From: Chitinophagales bacterium
GTDB taxonomy: Bacteria > Bacteroidota > Bacteroidia > Chitinophagales > Saprospiraceae
Reading direction: 5' to 3'
Assembly: GCA_017303475.1 (NCBI GenBank)
Contig: JAFLBO010000018.1
Location: 55,959-119,958 of the forward strand
DNA: 64,000 bases
Part shown: positions 35,272 through 44,190 of the stretch, one piece after another
Layout of the letters: each line of letters begins with the position of its first letter
How positions within the stretch are numbered: the stretch's first letter is position 1
Position numbers and translations under genes: made by a program
Notes under the pieces: generated by a model
Seen by the model: the letters and a program-made list of their open reading frames with translations, nothing else
Told to the model about the DNA's origin: nothing
The model's database searches: none

Positions 35272-37149
35272 CTAGGGTGCCTTCCAAACATTATCCTTGG
35301 GTTTGGCATCTGGAATAGTTTTGCCGCCAAGGGTTGCTTTTACCGGCACTTTATTGCGGTCAAGTGGTATTTGTACCACTCGTTGCGCCGGGTTTTTCCA
35401 GATTTCCATGGTTCGATAAAAACTTTCTTTGCTGCCATCCTGATATTCTACTTCCATTTTTACCGGCACTGGTAATACACCTTCGCTTTTCACATAAGCA
35501 ACATAATAGGCGCCACCACTGGCATTATCAACTTTACCGATGTTGACATTCAAATCCGGGTAACCAAATTCAAAAAACCAGGGCTTCCAGAACCAATCCA
35601 GGTTTTTGCCAGATACCTCATTAAAGGTGTTGAAAAAATCATAAGGACCAGGATGTTTACCTTTCCAGCGGTCCATATATGTGGTCAGACACTTATGAAA
35701 TAACTCGTAACCCAGCATGTCCATTAATTGCGTGTAGGCATACTGTGGACGAGTATATGCGGCGAAACCGTAAGAGCGACTGTCCAGCGCTCTGGATGGC
35801 ACCATGGGCGGAACTTCCCAGTCGTTACCAAAACCACCCCCGCCTCGGATGCTGCTGGATTTGTTTTCCAGACTATCAGCCAGAAAATGATCGAAAAAAT
35901 TGGCCCAGCCTTCATCCATCCAGGCATAATATTGCTCGTTTATACCCATCATGAACGGCATATATGTGTGTGCGGTTTCGTGTACCGTCAAGCCAGTCAC
36001 AAAATCTTCCGACACGCTGGCATCGTTGATCATCATGGGGTATTCCATGCCGTCGTTTCCGTTAAACACCGTCAGGCAAGGGTAGGGGAACGGATACCCT
36101 GGCAACCAGGTGCTCATCAGGTGAATGCCGTCGGCAGCAATGCGGGCTACCCGTTTAAAATCATTTGATTTGGAGTCGTACGCTGCGCTCACAAAGGTGC
36201 GTCTTCCGGTTTTGGCATCCACCACTACAGAAGTTGCATCCCAGTTGTAGTGATCGCTGCTGGCAAAAGTGAAGTCGGGCACATCAGTGGCTTTGAACTG
36301 AAAAACCTGCTTGGCCGATTTTTTGAAAACAGCGCCGGACTTGATTTCTGCTTCCGAAAAAATCTTCACCACGTCCTTGGAGGTATGGGCTGTTTCCCAA
36401 CGTTTCAGGTATTCGGCCTGCAACATGTCGGCGGCATTTTGCCATTCGCCGGTGGCCCAAACCTGAAAGCCTTTGGGTACTGTTATCTGAACCTCATAAT
36501 TGGAAAAATCATGGTAAAACTCTTGCAGGCCGTTATATGGTGCGCTCGCCCATCCATGTAGATCGTCGTAAACAGCAATTTCAGGATAGAAATAAGGTAC
36601 AAAGAAGGTGGTTGGATCACAAATACATTCCCGGGTGGCATCTTCATCGGCCGGAAGTGGATTTTCCCAGGAAAGGGCAAGCTGTAGAGATGATTTTGGC
36701 GGCAACGGTTGCGCCAGACGGATATCCAGAAACGTATTGTGCGTGTTTTGGGCAGCAGGTGCAACAGACTTGCCATTAATAGTCAGCCCGGAAATTTTGA
36801 CGCCATCGTGCAGATCATCCGGGTTAACGTCATCGGCACGCTGACCTCCTTTCTTGTACAGATCGTGTTGCAGTTTAATCCGAATCATCTTGAGAGTGTC
36901 CGGACTATTATTGTAATAGGTTACTTCCTCAGAACCGGTAATCAATTTCTTTTTGGGGAGAAGTTCAACCTTAATTTTGTAGTCTGATCGGTTTTGCCAA
37001 TAACTGGCGCCAGGAGTTCCATCCCAATTTCTGATACCCTTTTCATATGATCTTTCAAAATTTCGGGGGAAAGGCAAGCTGGTTTTTTGTGCTTTAGCTG
37101 TAAAGGCGGTTGCCAGCAGGAGCAGGCAAATGGTAAAAAAATGCTTCAT
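35272..37149 (-). CDS. M1-family metallopeptidase (aminopeptidase-like)
   Basis: A 625-residue exported protein with signal peptide MKHFFTICLLLLATAFTAKA and an M1 (gluzincin) catalytic domain. The zinc motif is LTVHETAHTYMPF (HExxH as HETAH), followed by the second zinc ligand in WMDEGWANFFDH. The substrate exopeptidase motif GAMEN is replaced by GNDGMEYPMM. Such Bacteroidota M1 enzymes are usually periplasmic or surface aminopeptidases. The C-terminal part has an Ig-like fold and no T9SS tail. It lies on the same strand as and upstream of the RlpA region, with its own leader, and downstream of the imelysin operon. Confidence 0.92.
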   Translation of the reverse strand: MKHFFTICLLLLATAFTAKAQKTSLPFPRNFERSYEKGIRNWDGTPGASYWQNRSDYKIKVELLPKKKLITGSEEVTYYNNSPDTLKMIRIKLQHDLYKKGGQRADDVNPDDLHDGVKISGLTINGKSVAPAAQNTHNTFLDIRLAQPLPPKSSLQLALSWENPLPADEDATRECICDPTTFFVPYFYPEIAVYDDLHGWASAPYNGLQEFYHDFSNYEVQITVPKGFQVWATGEWQNAADMLQAEYLKRWETAHTSKDVVKIFSEAEIKSGAVFKKSAKQVFQFKATDVPDFTFASSDHYNWDATSVVVDAKTGRRTFVSAAYDSKSNDFKRVARIAADGIHLMSTWLPGYPFPYPCLTVFNGNDGMEYPMMINDASVSEDFVTGLTVHETAHTYMPFMMGINEQYYAWMDEGWANFFDHFLADSLENKSSSIRGGGGFGNDWEVPPMVPSRALDSRSYGFAAYTRPQYAYTQLMDMLGYELFHKCLTTYMDRWKGKHPGPYDFFNTFNEVSGKNLDWFWKPWFFEFGYPDLNVNIGKVDNASGGAYYVAYVKSEGVLPVPVKMEVEYQDGSKESFYRTMEIWKNPAQRVVQIPLDRNKVPVKATLGGKTIPDAKPKDNVWKAP

Positions 37150-37408
37150 TGTTGTTACTTAAGTGTGGGGCAAACCTAGTGAATTACCCTGCCATTACCT
37201 GCCCTCATCATGTAATTATACACACCAATTCAACGTTTTGCTATTGTTGGCCAGTTGTTAGTATAAGACACTGTACAAGGTCATTATGCTGCAAATGGTG
37301 GGTCTTTCTTGTTGTCAAATTTTGATTCCTCAAAAAAATACCCTTGTTTTGCACTGATTTTCAGCTAGTTAAGGCATTTTCCATCAAAAACATCAAAAAC
37401 TTGATCAC

Positions 37409-38227
37409 ATGCGCCCAATTGCATTTTCTTTCCTGACGCTCTTATCTATCACTTTTTTGAGTTCATTTCTCCTGCTGCAGGAGGAAATCGGTAAGGCCGG
37501 CTATTATGCAGATTCCTTGCAAGGCAGAAAAACAGCTAGTGGTGAACCTTATGATAAAGCCGAATTTACCTGTGCGCATAAAACCCTGGCATTTGGCACT
37601 AAAATCCGCGTTACCAGACTGGATAACCAAAAATCGGTGGTGGTTCGGGTGAACGACCGCGGTCCTTTTGTTGAAGGGTATGTAACAGATATTTCCCGCG
37701 CAGCTGCCGAGGCCATTGGCCTGATCCGCGATGGTGTTACCAAGGTCAAAATTGAAATAGTAGAAACTGCTGCGGGGACAAAAGTTGGTACACCAGCTAC
37801 AGAAAGCATGAAGCTGGTGGCCGGAAAACCGGATGCCAAAGCTGCTTCCCAGTCCAAACCTGCTCAATACAATTCTGATCCGGAGCCAGCCACCCAAAAA
37901 CGCAGCAGCCTGGAATCACCACAGGCGGTTAAACTTCCTTCCGAATTATATTCCATGGACATCCAGCGTTCCAGAAAAGAAGGTTTTGGCGTGCAGGTAA
38001 GCACACTTTACGATGCCAATAACGTTATTCCAATGGTGAAAAAACTGCAGCAGGAATGGCCTAAACAGGTGTTGGTCAATGTGGAAGAAGACGAATCTTA
38101 CAATAAAACTACCTATCGCCTCATCATTGGTCCTTTCCGCGACACCAAAACCGCTACCATCCAGCAAAAAGCAGCAGCCAAAAAAGGTTACAAAGGCTGC
38201 TTCGTGGTAAACCTCGGCGACATGTGA
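37409..38227 (+). CDS. rlpA: RlpA-like double-psi beta-barrel protein with SPOR domain
   Basis: A 272-residue exported protein. After a hydrophobic N-terminus (FSFLTLLSITFLSSFLLLQ) it has a double-psi beta-barrel: GKAGYYADSLQGRKTASGE, then AFGTKIRVTRLDN and VVVRVNDRGPFVEGYVTDIS, where the Asp of NDRGP is conserved in RlpA lytic transglycosylases. A linker rich in Ser, Pro and Gln leads to a C-terminal SPOR domain (about 190-272, FGVQVSTLYDANNV) that binds denuded glycan at the septum. RlpA proteins cleave such glycans or bind them. Naming it rlpA rests on domain content. The 3' gap to the convergent gene is filled by a repeat array. Confidence 0.9.
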   Translation: MRPIAFSFLTLLSITFLSSFLLLQEEIGKAGYYADSLQGRKTASGEPYDKAEFTCAHKTLAFGTKIRVTRLDNQKSVVVRVNDRGPFVEGYVTDISRAAAEAIGLIRDGVTKVKIEIVETAAGTKVGTPATESMKLVAGKPDAKAASQSKPAQYNSDPEPATQKRSSLESPQAVKLPSELYSMDIQRSRKEGFGVQVSTLYDANNVIPMVKKLQQEWPKQVLVNVEEDESYNKTTYRLIIGPFRDTKTATIQQKAAAKKGYKGCFVVNLGDM

Positions 38228-38417
38228 GGATAAGGCACGAAGAACTACGTTAAGGCACAAAGGCGCTAAGGCGCAAAGACACTAAGGCACAAAGGCGCTA
38301 AGGCGCGAAGATTAGGCGGGTGCCTCAAAAGTAATTTTTAGACACCCTCTTAGTTATTGTGGCGTCTTCGCGCCTTCGCGTCTTCGCGCCTTCGTGTTAT
38401 CCTTCGCGCCTTCCAAA
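38228..38417. repeat. Inverted AAGGCGCTAAGGC / TTCGCGCCTTCG arrays
   Basis: The left array (38230-38312) repeats AAGGCACAAAGGCGCTAAGG-like words. The right array (38360-38414) is the reverse type, CTTCGCGCCTTCGCG. The centre contains GGGTGCCT paired imperfectly with AGACACCC. It fills the gap between the RlpA and TIM-barrel stop codons. Its words match the left flank of the element at 30912. Confidence 0.85.
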
Positions 38418-39332
38418 TCAGAAGGAATCCACTTCGTGGTAGGCGGAGATGAGGGCCATTTCACCTTCTTTTCCCTCGCGGGCATTACCGTGCTCCATGC
38501 CTAAAATTCCTTTGTAGCCTTTGTTGAACAGGTGTTTAAAGATGTTTTTGTAGTTGATTTCCCCGGTGGTTGGTTCCTTCCGTCCAGGATTATCTCCTAT
38601 CTGGAAATAGGCCGTTTCATCCCAGGCCAGATCTATATTGGGGATCAGGTTGCCATGCTGAATTTGTGCATGATAAATATCATACAAAATCTTGCAGGAC
38701 GGACTATCAACGGCCTTACAAATGGTGTATGCCTGCGAAATATCCGTTAGAAACAGCCCGGGGTGATCCCGGAAATTCAAAGGCTCAAGTACCATGATTA
38801 ATCCATGCGGTTCCAGTATAGCCGATGCCTGTTTCAAGGATTCTACTACATGCGCTGTCTGGTAATCCTTGTTCAATCGTAAGTCCAAATGCCCGGGAAC
38901 CACAGTCATCCATTTGGCGCCACAACGTTTGGCCACTTCTACCGCATTTTTTATGTCGGCCAGAAATTCGGCGCGTTTATCGGCTTTGCCGCCAGCCAGA
39001 TTGGGCTCATTCCAATAAATCTTGTGCGCTACAAATACCCCCATGGAAATGCCCAGTTTTGACATCAATTTACCCATTTTTTCCTGCTGTTCCACAGTTC
39101 TCCCACTCATGCCATTGTCTTCAAAGGCTGTAAAACCCTGATCCGCCATGAAGCGCAACTGGTCCAAAATATCCTCCCCGCCGGAATGCCGAAACATACC
39201 GTCGTGCGGCGCATACCTAAGTTTAAAGGAGTGTTTTGTGTCTTGCTCCGGCATGGCGGCCATTGCTAGCGGACTTAACCCAAGGGCGGCTCCAGCCAGT
39301 ATGTTTTGTTGAATGAAGGTTCTTCTTTGCAT
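38418..39332 (-). CDS. Exported TIM-barrel sugar isomerase (hydroxypyruvate isomerase-like)
   Basis: A 304-residue xylose-isomerase-like TIM-barrel protein. It starts MQRRTFIQQNILAGAALGL, a twin-arginine (Tat) signal with RRTFI, so it probably acts in the periplasm. The fold is shown by DQGFTAFEDNGM, LIMVLEPLNFRDHPGLFLTD, KILYDIYHAQIQHGNLI with the metal ligands, and GYKGILGMEHG. The family is often called hydroxypyruvate isomerase or sugar-phosphate isomerase/epimerase. It is the last gene of an operon with ApbE and a Gfo/Idh/MocA oxidoreductase, so it probably handles an oxidised sugar intermediate. Its exact substrate is unknown. Confidence 0.88.
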   Translation of the reverse strand: MQRRTFIQQNILAGAALGLSPLAMAAMPEQDTKHSFKLRYAPHDGMFRHSGGEDILDQLRFMADQGFTAFEDNGMSGRTVEQQEKMGKLMSKLGISMGVFVAHKIYWNEPNLAGGKADKRAEFLADIKNAVEVAKRCGAKWMTVVPGHLDLRLNKDYQTAHVVESLKQASAILEPHGLIMVLEPLNFRDHPGLFLTDISQAYTICKAVDSPSCKILYDIYHAQIQHGNLIPNIDLAWDETAYFQIGDNPGRKEPTTGEINYKNIFKHLFNKGYKGILGMEHGNAREGKEGEMALISAYHEVDSF

Positions 39333-39351
39333 GATGTTGTGATTTGATTGG

Positions 39352-40299
39352 TCAAAGTTTGTCTTCCGTCAACCATACCCTCAGCCGTTTAGGCTTTGAG
39401 GGCAGGTTTTGCCATCCTTGTTGGCCCAGCACACTGATGGCGGTAGCCCAGGCATCTGCTGTGGTTGCATCAGGAGCTTTTACCGTAACCAGTACCCGGT
39501 GGGTAAGCCCCCATCCGGTTCGTGGATCCACAATATGGGAGTACCTTCTTCCATCCACCTCCAGATACCGGTAGGTGGCGCCTGATGTAGTGATACCACA
39601 ATTAGACAGTTTGAGCTTAGGTTTTCCCGGTGTTTCAATATCCCATCCTTTCTGCCCGGGGGGCGGATCTCCTAATGCGATATCGCCGCCTGCATCTGCC
39701 AGGGCGCGTTTTACGCCATATTTCCGCAACACTTTCAGACAACGATCCGCGGCAAATCCTTGAGCAATTCCACCCAGATCCAGTCGCATGCCTGGCTGCT
39801 GCAAACGGATGCGCTGCTGCGGCTCACAAATCAGATATTGGTTCCCAACTGCTGCCAGGGCCTTGCGAATGTCGGTGCTGTCCGGAACTTCTTTCAGGTT
39901 TCTGGCCCTTCGCCACAAACGGGTCAGCGGACCAATGGTTACATCAAAAGCGCCCTGGCTTTTTGCACTGAACTGTTCAGACAGGTACAGGATTTGCCAC
40001 AAATTGGCTGAAACCGGCACAGAAAAACCTGTGCCGGATTGCTTTGATAAACGATTCAGTTCACTTTCGGGCAGATAATCGCTCATGCTGGCGTTCAGGG
40101 AATCAACGGCATCAAAAGCATCTTTTGCCCAAACCGCTGCGGTAACCGAGTCGGTTTGGGCATAAAAGATCAGCCTGAATATCGTTCCCATCTGCGGATG
40201 GGTAAATTCATAGCGATTCCAGGCGCTTTTGGTTTGAGCGCTTACTACCTGTGAACAAAGTCCGATGAGCAATATGCCTAACCAGCTTGCCAGACGCAT
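39352..40299 (-). CDS. apbE: FAD:protein FMN transferase
   Basis: ApbE attaches FMN covalently to threonine of flavoproteins such as NqrB, NqrC or RnfG. It is exported here, with MRLASWLGILLIGLCSQVVSA as signal. Motifs include MGTIFRLIFYA, the flavin and Mg site RLDLGGIAQGFAADRC, DAGGDIALGDPP and ITTSGATYRY with SHIVDPRTG. The length of 315 residues is typical. ATG at 40299 shares one base with the TGA of the upstream oxidoreductase (TGATG), which implies translational coupling and decides the start. No Nqr or Rnf gene is visible nearby. Confidence 0.93.
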   Translation of the reverse strand: MRLASWLGILLIGLCSQVVSAQTKSAWNRYEFTHPQMGTIFRLIFYAQTDSVTAAVWAKDAFDAVDSLNASMSDYLPESELNRLSKQSGTGFSVPVSANLWQILYLSEQFSAKSQGAFDVTIGPLTRLWRRARNLKEVPDSTDIRKALAAVGNQYLICEPQQRIRLQQPGMRLDLGGIAQGFAADRCLKVLRKYGVKRALADAGGDIALGDPPPGQKGWDIETPGKPKLKLSNCGITTSGATYRYLEVDGRRYSHIVDPRTGWGLTHRVLVTVKAPDATTADAWATAISVLGQQGWQNLPSKPKRLRVWLTEDKL

Positions 40300-41633
40300 C
40301 ACATCACCTTGAACACACCCGGAACGGCGCATGGATAAATACCATCCGGCCCCGGCAAAACCCTCGGATTGGCGTTCCAGTCCAACATTTCCGGCATCAG
40401 ATTTACCTGCGAGTTAAGGGCTGTATTCCAGTCTACAATTTGGCCGGAATAGGTTGCCATACGGCCCATAATTGCTGTCAATGTACTTTTTGCAGCATTT
40501 TCTGCATCTGCAAACTTGTATTCTCCTTTGGCAATGGCCGCAAAAAGCTCATCGTGTTCTACCTGATAAGGATTGGGATCATTTTTTGACTGGTAGTTCA
40601 TGATCTCTTTTCCCTTTTTCAGGATAAGTCCGGGCGATGGCGCGGTGCCCTTAGTTCCATGGAACCCCTCCGTAACGCTGTCTTTAGTGCCTGGAATCTG
40701 GCGGCACTGACTGAACATACGTGTGCCATCAGCATATTCAAATTCTACCGTGTGGTGGTCAAAAATCTCTCCTGTTTCCGGTCCGATCCGAACCTGACGA
40801 CCGCCGGAGCCATAAGCTTTAACCGGGTAAGCTTGTTTGGCCCAGTTGCTCACGTCGAGGTTGTGAACGTGTTGTTCCACAATATGGTCGCCGCATAACC
40901 AGTTGAAATAGTACCAGTTATCCATTTGGTATTCCATTTCGGTCTGACCTTTTTTACGCGGGTGGATCCAGAGCGCGCCCATGTTCCAGTAAACTCTGGA
41001 GGTGATAATTTCGCCAATTGCGCCGTTCTGAAGCCGGTCAATCCACTGGCGATATACATTCTGGTAGTGCCGTTGGAGACCTACTACTACGTTTAGTTTT
41101 TTCCTTTTGGCTTCCTCTGCTGCGGCAAGCACCTTCCTGATGCCGGGCCCGTCTACCGCAACCGGTTTTTCCATAAAAATCTGTTTGCCCCGCTTAACGG
41201 CTTCTTCAAAATGCGCCGGACGGAACCCGGGAGGAGTAGTCAGAATAACCACATCTGCCAGGGCAATGGCTTTTTTATAGGCATCAAAACCTACAAACTT
41301 TCTGTCTTCAGGTACATCTACCCGACTTTTCACAGAACCTTCCACACCAATGATGTCCTGTAAATCGTCAGCTGTAATGTTTTTGTAGGCTTCATCAATC
41401 TTGGAGCGAAAGGCATCGGCCATGGCTACCAGTTTGACATTCTGTTTGGTGAGCAGGGCTTGCACTGCCGCGCCGGTACCGCGTCCGCCACAACCTACAA
41501 GCGCAATTTTAATGGTGTCGTCTACCAGGCTTTGAGCAGCCTGAGCAAGAGGCAGTCCGCTGAGCATGGCGCCGCCGGTGAGTATGGTTCCGGTTTTTAG
41601 GAATTTCCGTCTGGATGAGTTGATTTTAGACAT
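40299..41633 (-). CDS. Tat-exported Gfo/Idh/MocA-family oxidoreductase
   Basis: A 444-residue NAD(P)-dependent sugar oxidoreductase of the Gfo/Idh/MocA family. ATG at 41633 gives MSKINSSRRKFLKTGTILTG, a twin-arginine signal (SRRKFLK). The Rossmann motif is ALVGCGGRGTGAAVQALL (G-x-G-x-x-G), and the catalytic lysine lies in IFMEKPVAVDGPG. The C-terminal half has the expected alpha/beta domain with YWNMGALWIHPR. The periplasmic location implies a tightly bound cofactor, as in glucose-fructose oxidoreductase. It is first in the operon with apbE and the TIM-barrel isomerase. The substrate is unknown. It is divergent from the TPR-like gene. Confidence 0.92.
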   Translation of the reverse strand: MSKINSSRRKFLKTGTILTGGAMLSGLPLAQAAQSLVDDTIKIALVGCGGRGTGAAVQALLTKQNVKLVAMADAFRSKIDEAYKNITADDLQDIIGVEGSVKSRVDVPEDRKFVGFDAYKKAIALADVVILTTPPGFRPAHFEEAVKRGKQIFMEKPVAVDGPGIRKVLAAAEEAKRKKLNVVVGLQRHYQNVYRQWIDRLQNGAIGEIITSRVYWNMGALWIHPRKKGQTEMEYQMDNWYYFNWLCGDHIVEQHVHNLDVSNWAKQAYPVKAYGSGGRQVRIGPETGEIFDHHTVEFEYADGTRMFSQCRQIPGTKDSVTEGFHGTKGTAPSPGLILKKGKEIMNYQSKNDPNPYQVEHDELFAAIAKGEYKFADAENAAKSTLTAIMGRMATYSGQIVDWNTALNSQVNLMPEMLDWNANPRVLPGPDGIYPCAVPGVFKVM

Positions 41634-41811
41634 AGTAATGAAAGCTTTAACGGAGGAACAAAATTCGACAGAGGGTACTGCCGGGGCGAAGGTAATTGAT
41701 GGAATAATCTTTTGAGCTGGTGAATTTGGGGTAGTTTTGGCAGACAATTTGCATTTCAGACAAAGAGGCTGTGTCAATAAACTTTAGGCAGCCGTATAAA
41801 CTGATTCATAC

Positions 41812-43569
41812 ATGAAACGAAAGATCTTTTTTGCTTTTGCAGTATTGTTACAGCTGACAATATTGCACGCCCAAACCCCCAAAGAAAACCTGGAAAAAGC
41901 CGTGGAAAACTACAACGGTACCCGTGCTTTTCAGGATGGACTTAACCCCAAATCCATCACAGATGCTGATATAGCAACCTTAAAATCACGCATGGATCAG
42001 GGGCTGGCTATGTTAGACAAAGTAATGCTGGAAGGAAATGCAGATCAGATCAAGGTGGCCAGGTATTTCAAAACAAACTTTCGATATGCGTATTTTTTCA
42101 CTCTGGGTATGAAGGGCAAAAATGCCGAAGCATATGAATTAAACAAGCTTTTTGAATCAGATATGCTTCGGTATACGGAAGCGGATTTTCCGATGTCTTA
42201 TGATTATTTCGAAAAGAAATACTCCATTAAATGGGAAAACTTCAATGCTACCCAGGCAGAATACCTGACAGGAATGGGTGAGATTTGTTATAATCTGGGC
42301 AAAGTTCAGGATGCCGTAAAATTTTCCAAACTGGCTCTTAACCACTCCGGCGTATCACCATTTCTGAAATACATCGCCGTTAATAAAATTCTGGAGGCCT
42401 ACGCCAAAGACAAAAGTGTAATCACCAAAACAGAATACCTGGATTATGCCCTGCAATCGATTCAGATGTACGATGCGCTGGGCACGCCTGAAAAACAAAC
42501 AGTAAAGGATAACAATTACCCATCTGCCCTGAAAGGCTCCAGCCTTCTCAAGCAGGAGTTTGAAACAGAAAACAATCCTGCCAATCATACCCGGGTAGCT
42601 ACCGCAGCACCCCTTGCCGCACAGTACGAGAATACCAAAGCTTTTGCGCTGGAGATGTATGAGTATTGCTACCGCAACAAATACAATGGTTCCGATGCCT
42701 TTCATCAGTCGGCTCTGCAACTGGCTAAAGAACAATTTACCGCAGGCAATGCCTCCACACGTCCTGCGTATCAAAACCTGGGATCCAACGCGCTTTCGGC
42801 TTTGGTAGCTAAAATTTACCCCACCGATTGTGAAAAATACAAGCAATATGCCTCTGATTATCAGGCTCTTGGCCTGGCCAGCAAAGGCACGGAGCTGGAA
42901 ACTAAATTCAATGCCTGTGTAAAAAAACGGGAAGATGACAAACGTCGCCAGGAAGCAGAGCAACGCCGGGCTGCCCGACGAGCCAACCGCCATTTTAATG
43001 TGTATCTGGGACTGGATGTAGTGCCCTTGCTGACCAATGTGGATAAAATGGACTTCGGTGGGCATCTGGATCTGCGCGGACGGAGGGTAGCTCATTCCTT
43101 CGGCTTTTCTATGGTAAACCGACGCAAGGATTACAACTCTAATCGCACCGAATGGGATGGTAACCGCTATTTCTACACCTTTAAAATTTTTGGAAAAGAC
43201 AAGGATTCGCCCGGCTACAGCGGACTGTATTTTGGTTTTTCCGATAAAACCTTTGAAACGCTTCCGTCCATCACCGCCACCAAGGACGATGGAACTGATG
43301 TGCGCACCCTGGATCTGACGCCCATAGACAAACAATATGAACTGATGTGGAACAGTGGCGCTCAGATATTGGGTAAACCCTTTGGCATTGATTTTTGGTT
43401 TGGTATTGGCGCTTCTTACAATCAACTGTCTTTCAAAGAGTTGGAATCGGCGGATGGCTATACCTTCACCAATAATGAATTCTTTGAAAACCGGGATAAA
43501 CTGGAAAGCATCCAGCTCAAAATGCGCATGGGACTTTCCGTTGGATTGAATTTTGGTAAAAAAAGGTAA
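41812..43569 (+). CDS. Exported TPR-like protein with C-terminal barrel-like domain
   Basis: A 585-residue protein that I do not recognise as a named family. After signal peptide MKRKIFFAFAVLLQLTILHA it has an all-helical region to about residue 360 with TPR-like spacing (VARYFKTNFRYAYFF, YLTGMGEICYNLGKVQDAV, AFALEMYEYCYRN). A charged stretch rich in Arg, Glu and Gln (DDKRRQEAEQRRAARRANR, about 378-396) follows. The C-terminal 190 residues alternate hydrophobic strands (FNVYLGLDVVPLL, FYTFKIFG, GIDFWFGIGASYN) and end VGLNFGKKR, like an outer-membrane barrel. The stop abuts the stop of the convergent HAD gene with no gap. Confidence 0.75.
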   Translation: MKRKIFFAFAVLLQLTILHAQTPKENLEKAVENYNGTRAFQDGLNPKSITDADIATLKSRMDQGLAMLDKVMLEGNADQIKVARYFKTNFRYAYFFTLGMKGKNAEAYELNKLFESDMLRYTEADFPMSYDYFEKKYSIKWENFNATQAEYLTGMGEICYNLGKVQDAVKFSKLALNHSGVSPFLKYIAVNKILEAYAKDKSVITKTEYLDYALQSIQMYDALGTPEKQTVKDNNYPSALKGSSLLKQEFETENNPANHTRVATAAPLAAQYENTKAFALEMYEYCYRNKYNGSDAFHQSALQLAKEQFTAGNASTRPAYQNLGSNALSALVAKIYPTDCEKYKQYASDYQALGLASKGTELETKFNACVKKREDDKRRQEAEQRRAARRANRHFNVYLGLDVVPLLTNVDKMDFGGHLDLRGRRVAHSFGFSMVNRRKDYNSNRTEWDGNRYFYTFKIFGKDKDSPGYSGLYFGFSDKTFETLPSITATKDDGTDVRTLDLTPIDKQYELMWNSGAQILGKPFGIDFWFGIGASYNQLSFKELESADGYTFTNNEFFENRDKLESIQLKMRMGLSVGLNFGKKR

Positions 43570-44190
43570 TCAAAACCGCACTACTTCGTGGGCCAGTCCG
43601 AACATAGCCTCATCGCCCCTGGAATTTCCGTAGGCAATAATGCGGCTAAAATCCGCTAACGAATAGGCTTCCAGAATTCTTCGGGCCTTTTCAGCCCCAT
43701 TGCAGTTTGGGGTGGCAAAATATCCGGTGAACCGGGGTGTTTCAGGAGGGAATGCTCCGGTTTGCTGGTAAGCCAGCTCCGTACAAAGCAGTGCAAACCC
43801 TGATTCCCTGCAAAAAGGAGCCAACCATATTTCCGGTGATGCAGAGACAATAACCACCTGCTCTCCGCGGCCCGAGGCGGATTTTAGGGTCTCCAACAGG
43901 ACGCTACGCGTGATTCCGGGCAATTTCTCCCGACAAAAAGCTACGCCAATAGCCTCCAGCTCCTGCCGGGCTTTACCTTTGAAAAAAATGCCTAACAAGC
44001 CTTCCTTTGCCCGGGCGTTCGACCATTTCCCCTGAAACAGCAATCCTGTAAAATAGCACGGAACCAGCACCAAGGCCCTCAACCATTGTCTGGGTCCTGA
44101 GGCAAACCACAGAAAATGCAAGAGGGAATCGCTCGTGGTGAGCGTCCCGTCAAAATCACATAAATGCAGGATACTTGCTTTATTGGCCAT
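43570..44190 (-). CDS. HAD-IB family phosphatase
   Basis: A 206-residue haloacid dehalogenase-superfamily hydrolase of subclass IB. Motif I is LCDFDGTLTTSDS (DxDxT, with nucleophile Asp and acid Asp). Motif II is VIVSASPEIW, motif III uses a Lys or Arg in the region of EKARRILEAY, and motif IV is IAYGNSRGDEAMF. Relatives include phosphoserine phosphatase and phosphatidylglycerophosphatase-like enzymes; which one applies is not clear. It overlaps the upstream GT39-like gene by 11 bases, so the two are translationally coupled and may act on the same lipid-linked pathway. Confidence 0.92.
   Translation of the reverse strand: MANKASILHLCDFDGTLTTSDSLLHFLWFASGPRQWLRALVLVPCYFTGLLFQGKWSNARAKEGLLGIFFKGKARQELEAIGVAFCREKLPGITRSVLLETLKSASGRGEQVVIVSASPEIWLAPFCRESGFALLCTELAYQQTGAFPPETPRFTGYFATPNCNGAEKARRILEAYSLADFSRIIAYGNSRGDEAMFGLAHEVVRF

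Noticed and set aside
37150..37408. Possible regulatory RNA in the gap before the RlpA gene
   Set aside because: No conserved motif, strong hairpin or terminator was seen; it is treated as a normal promoter region.
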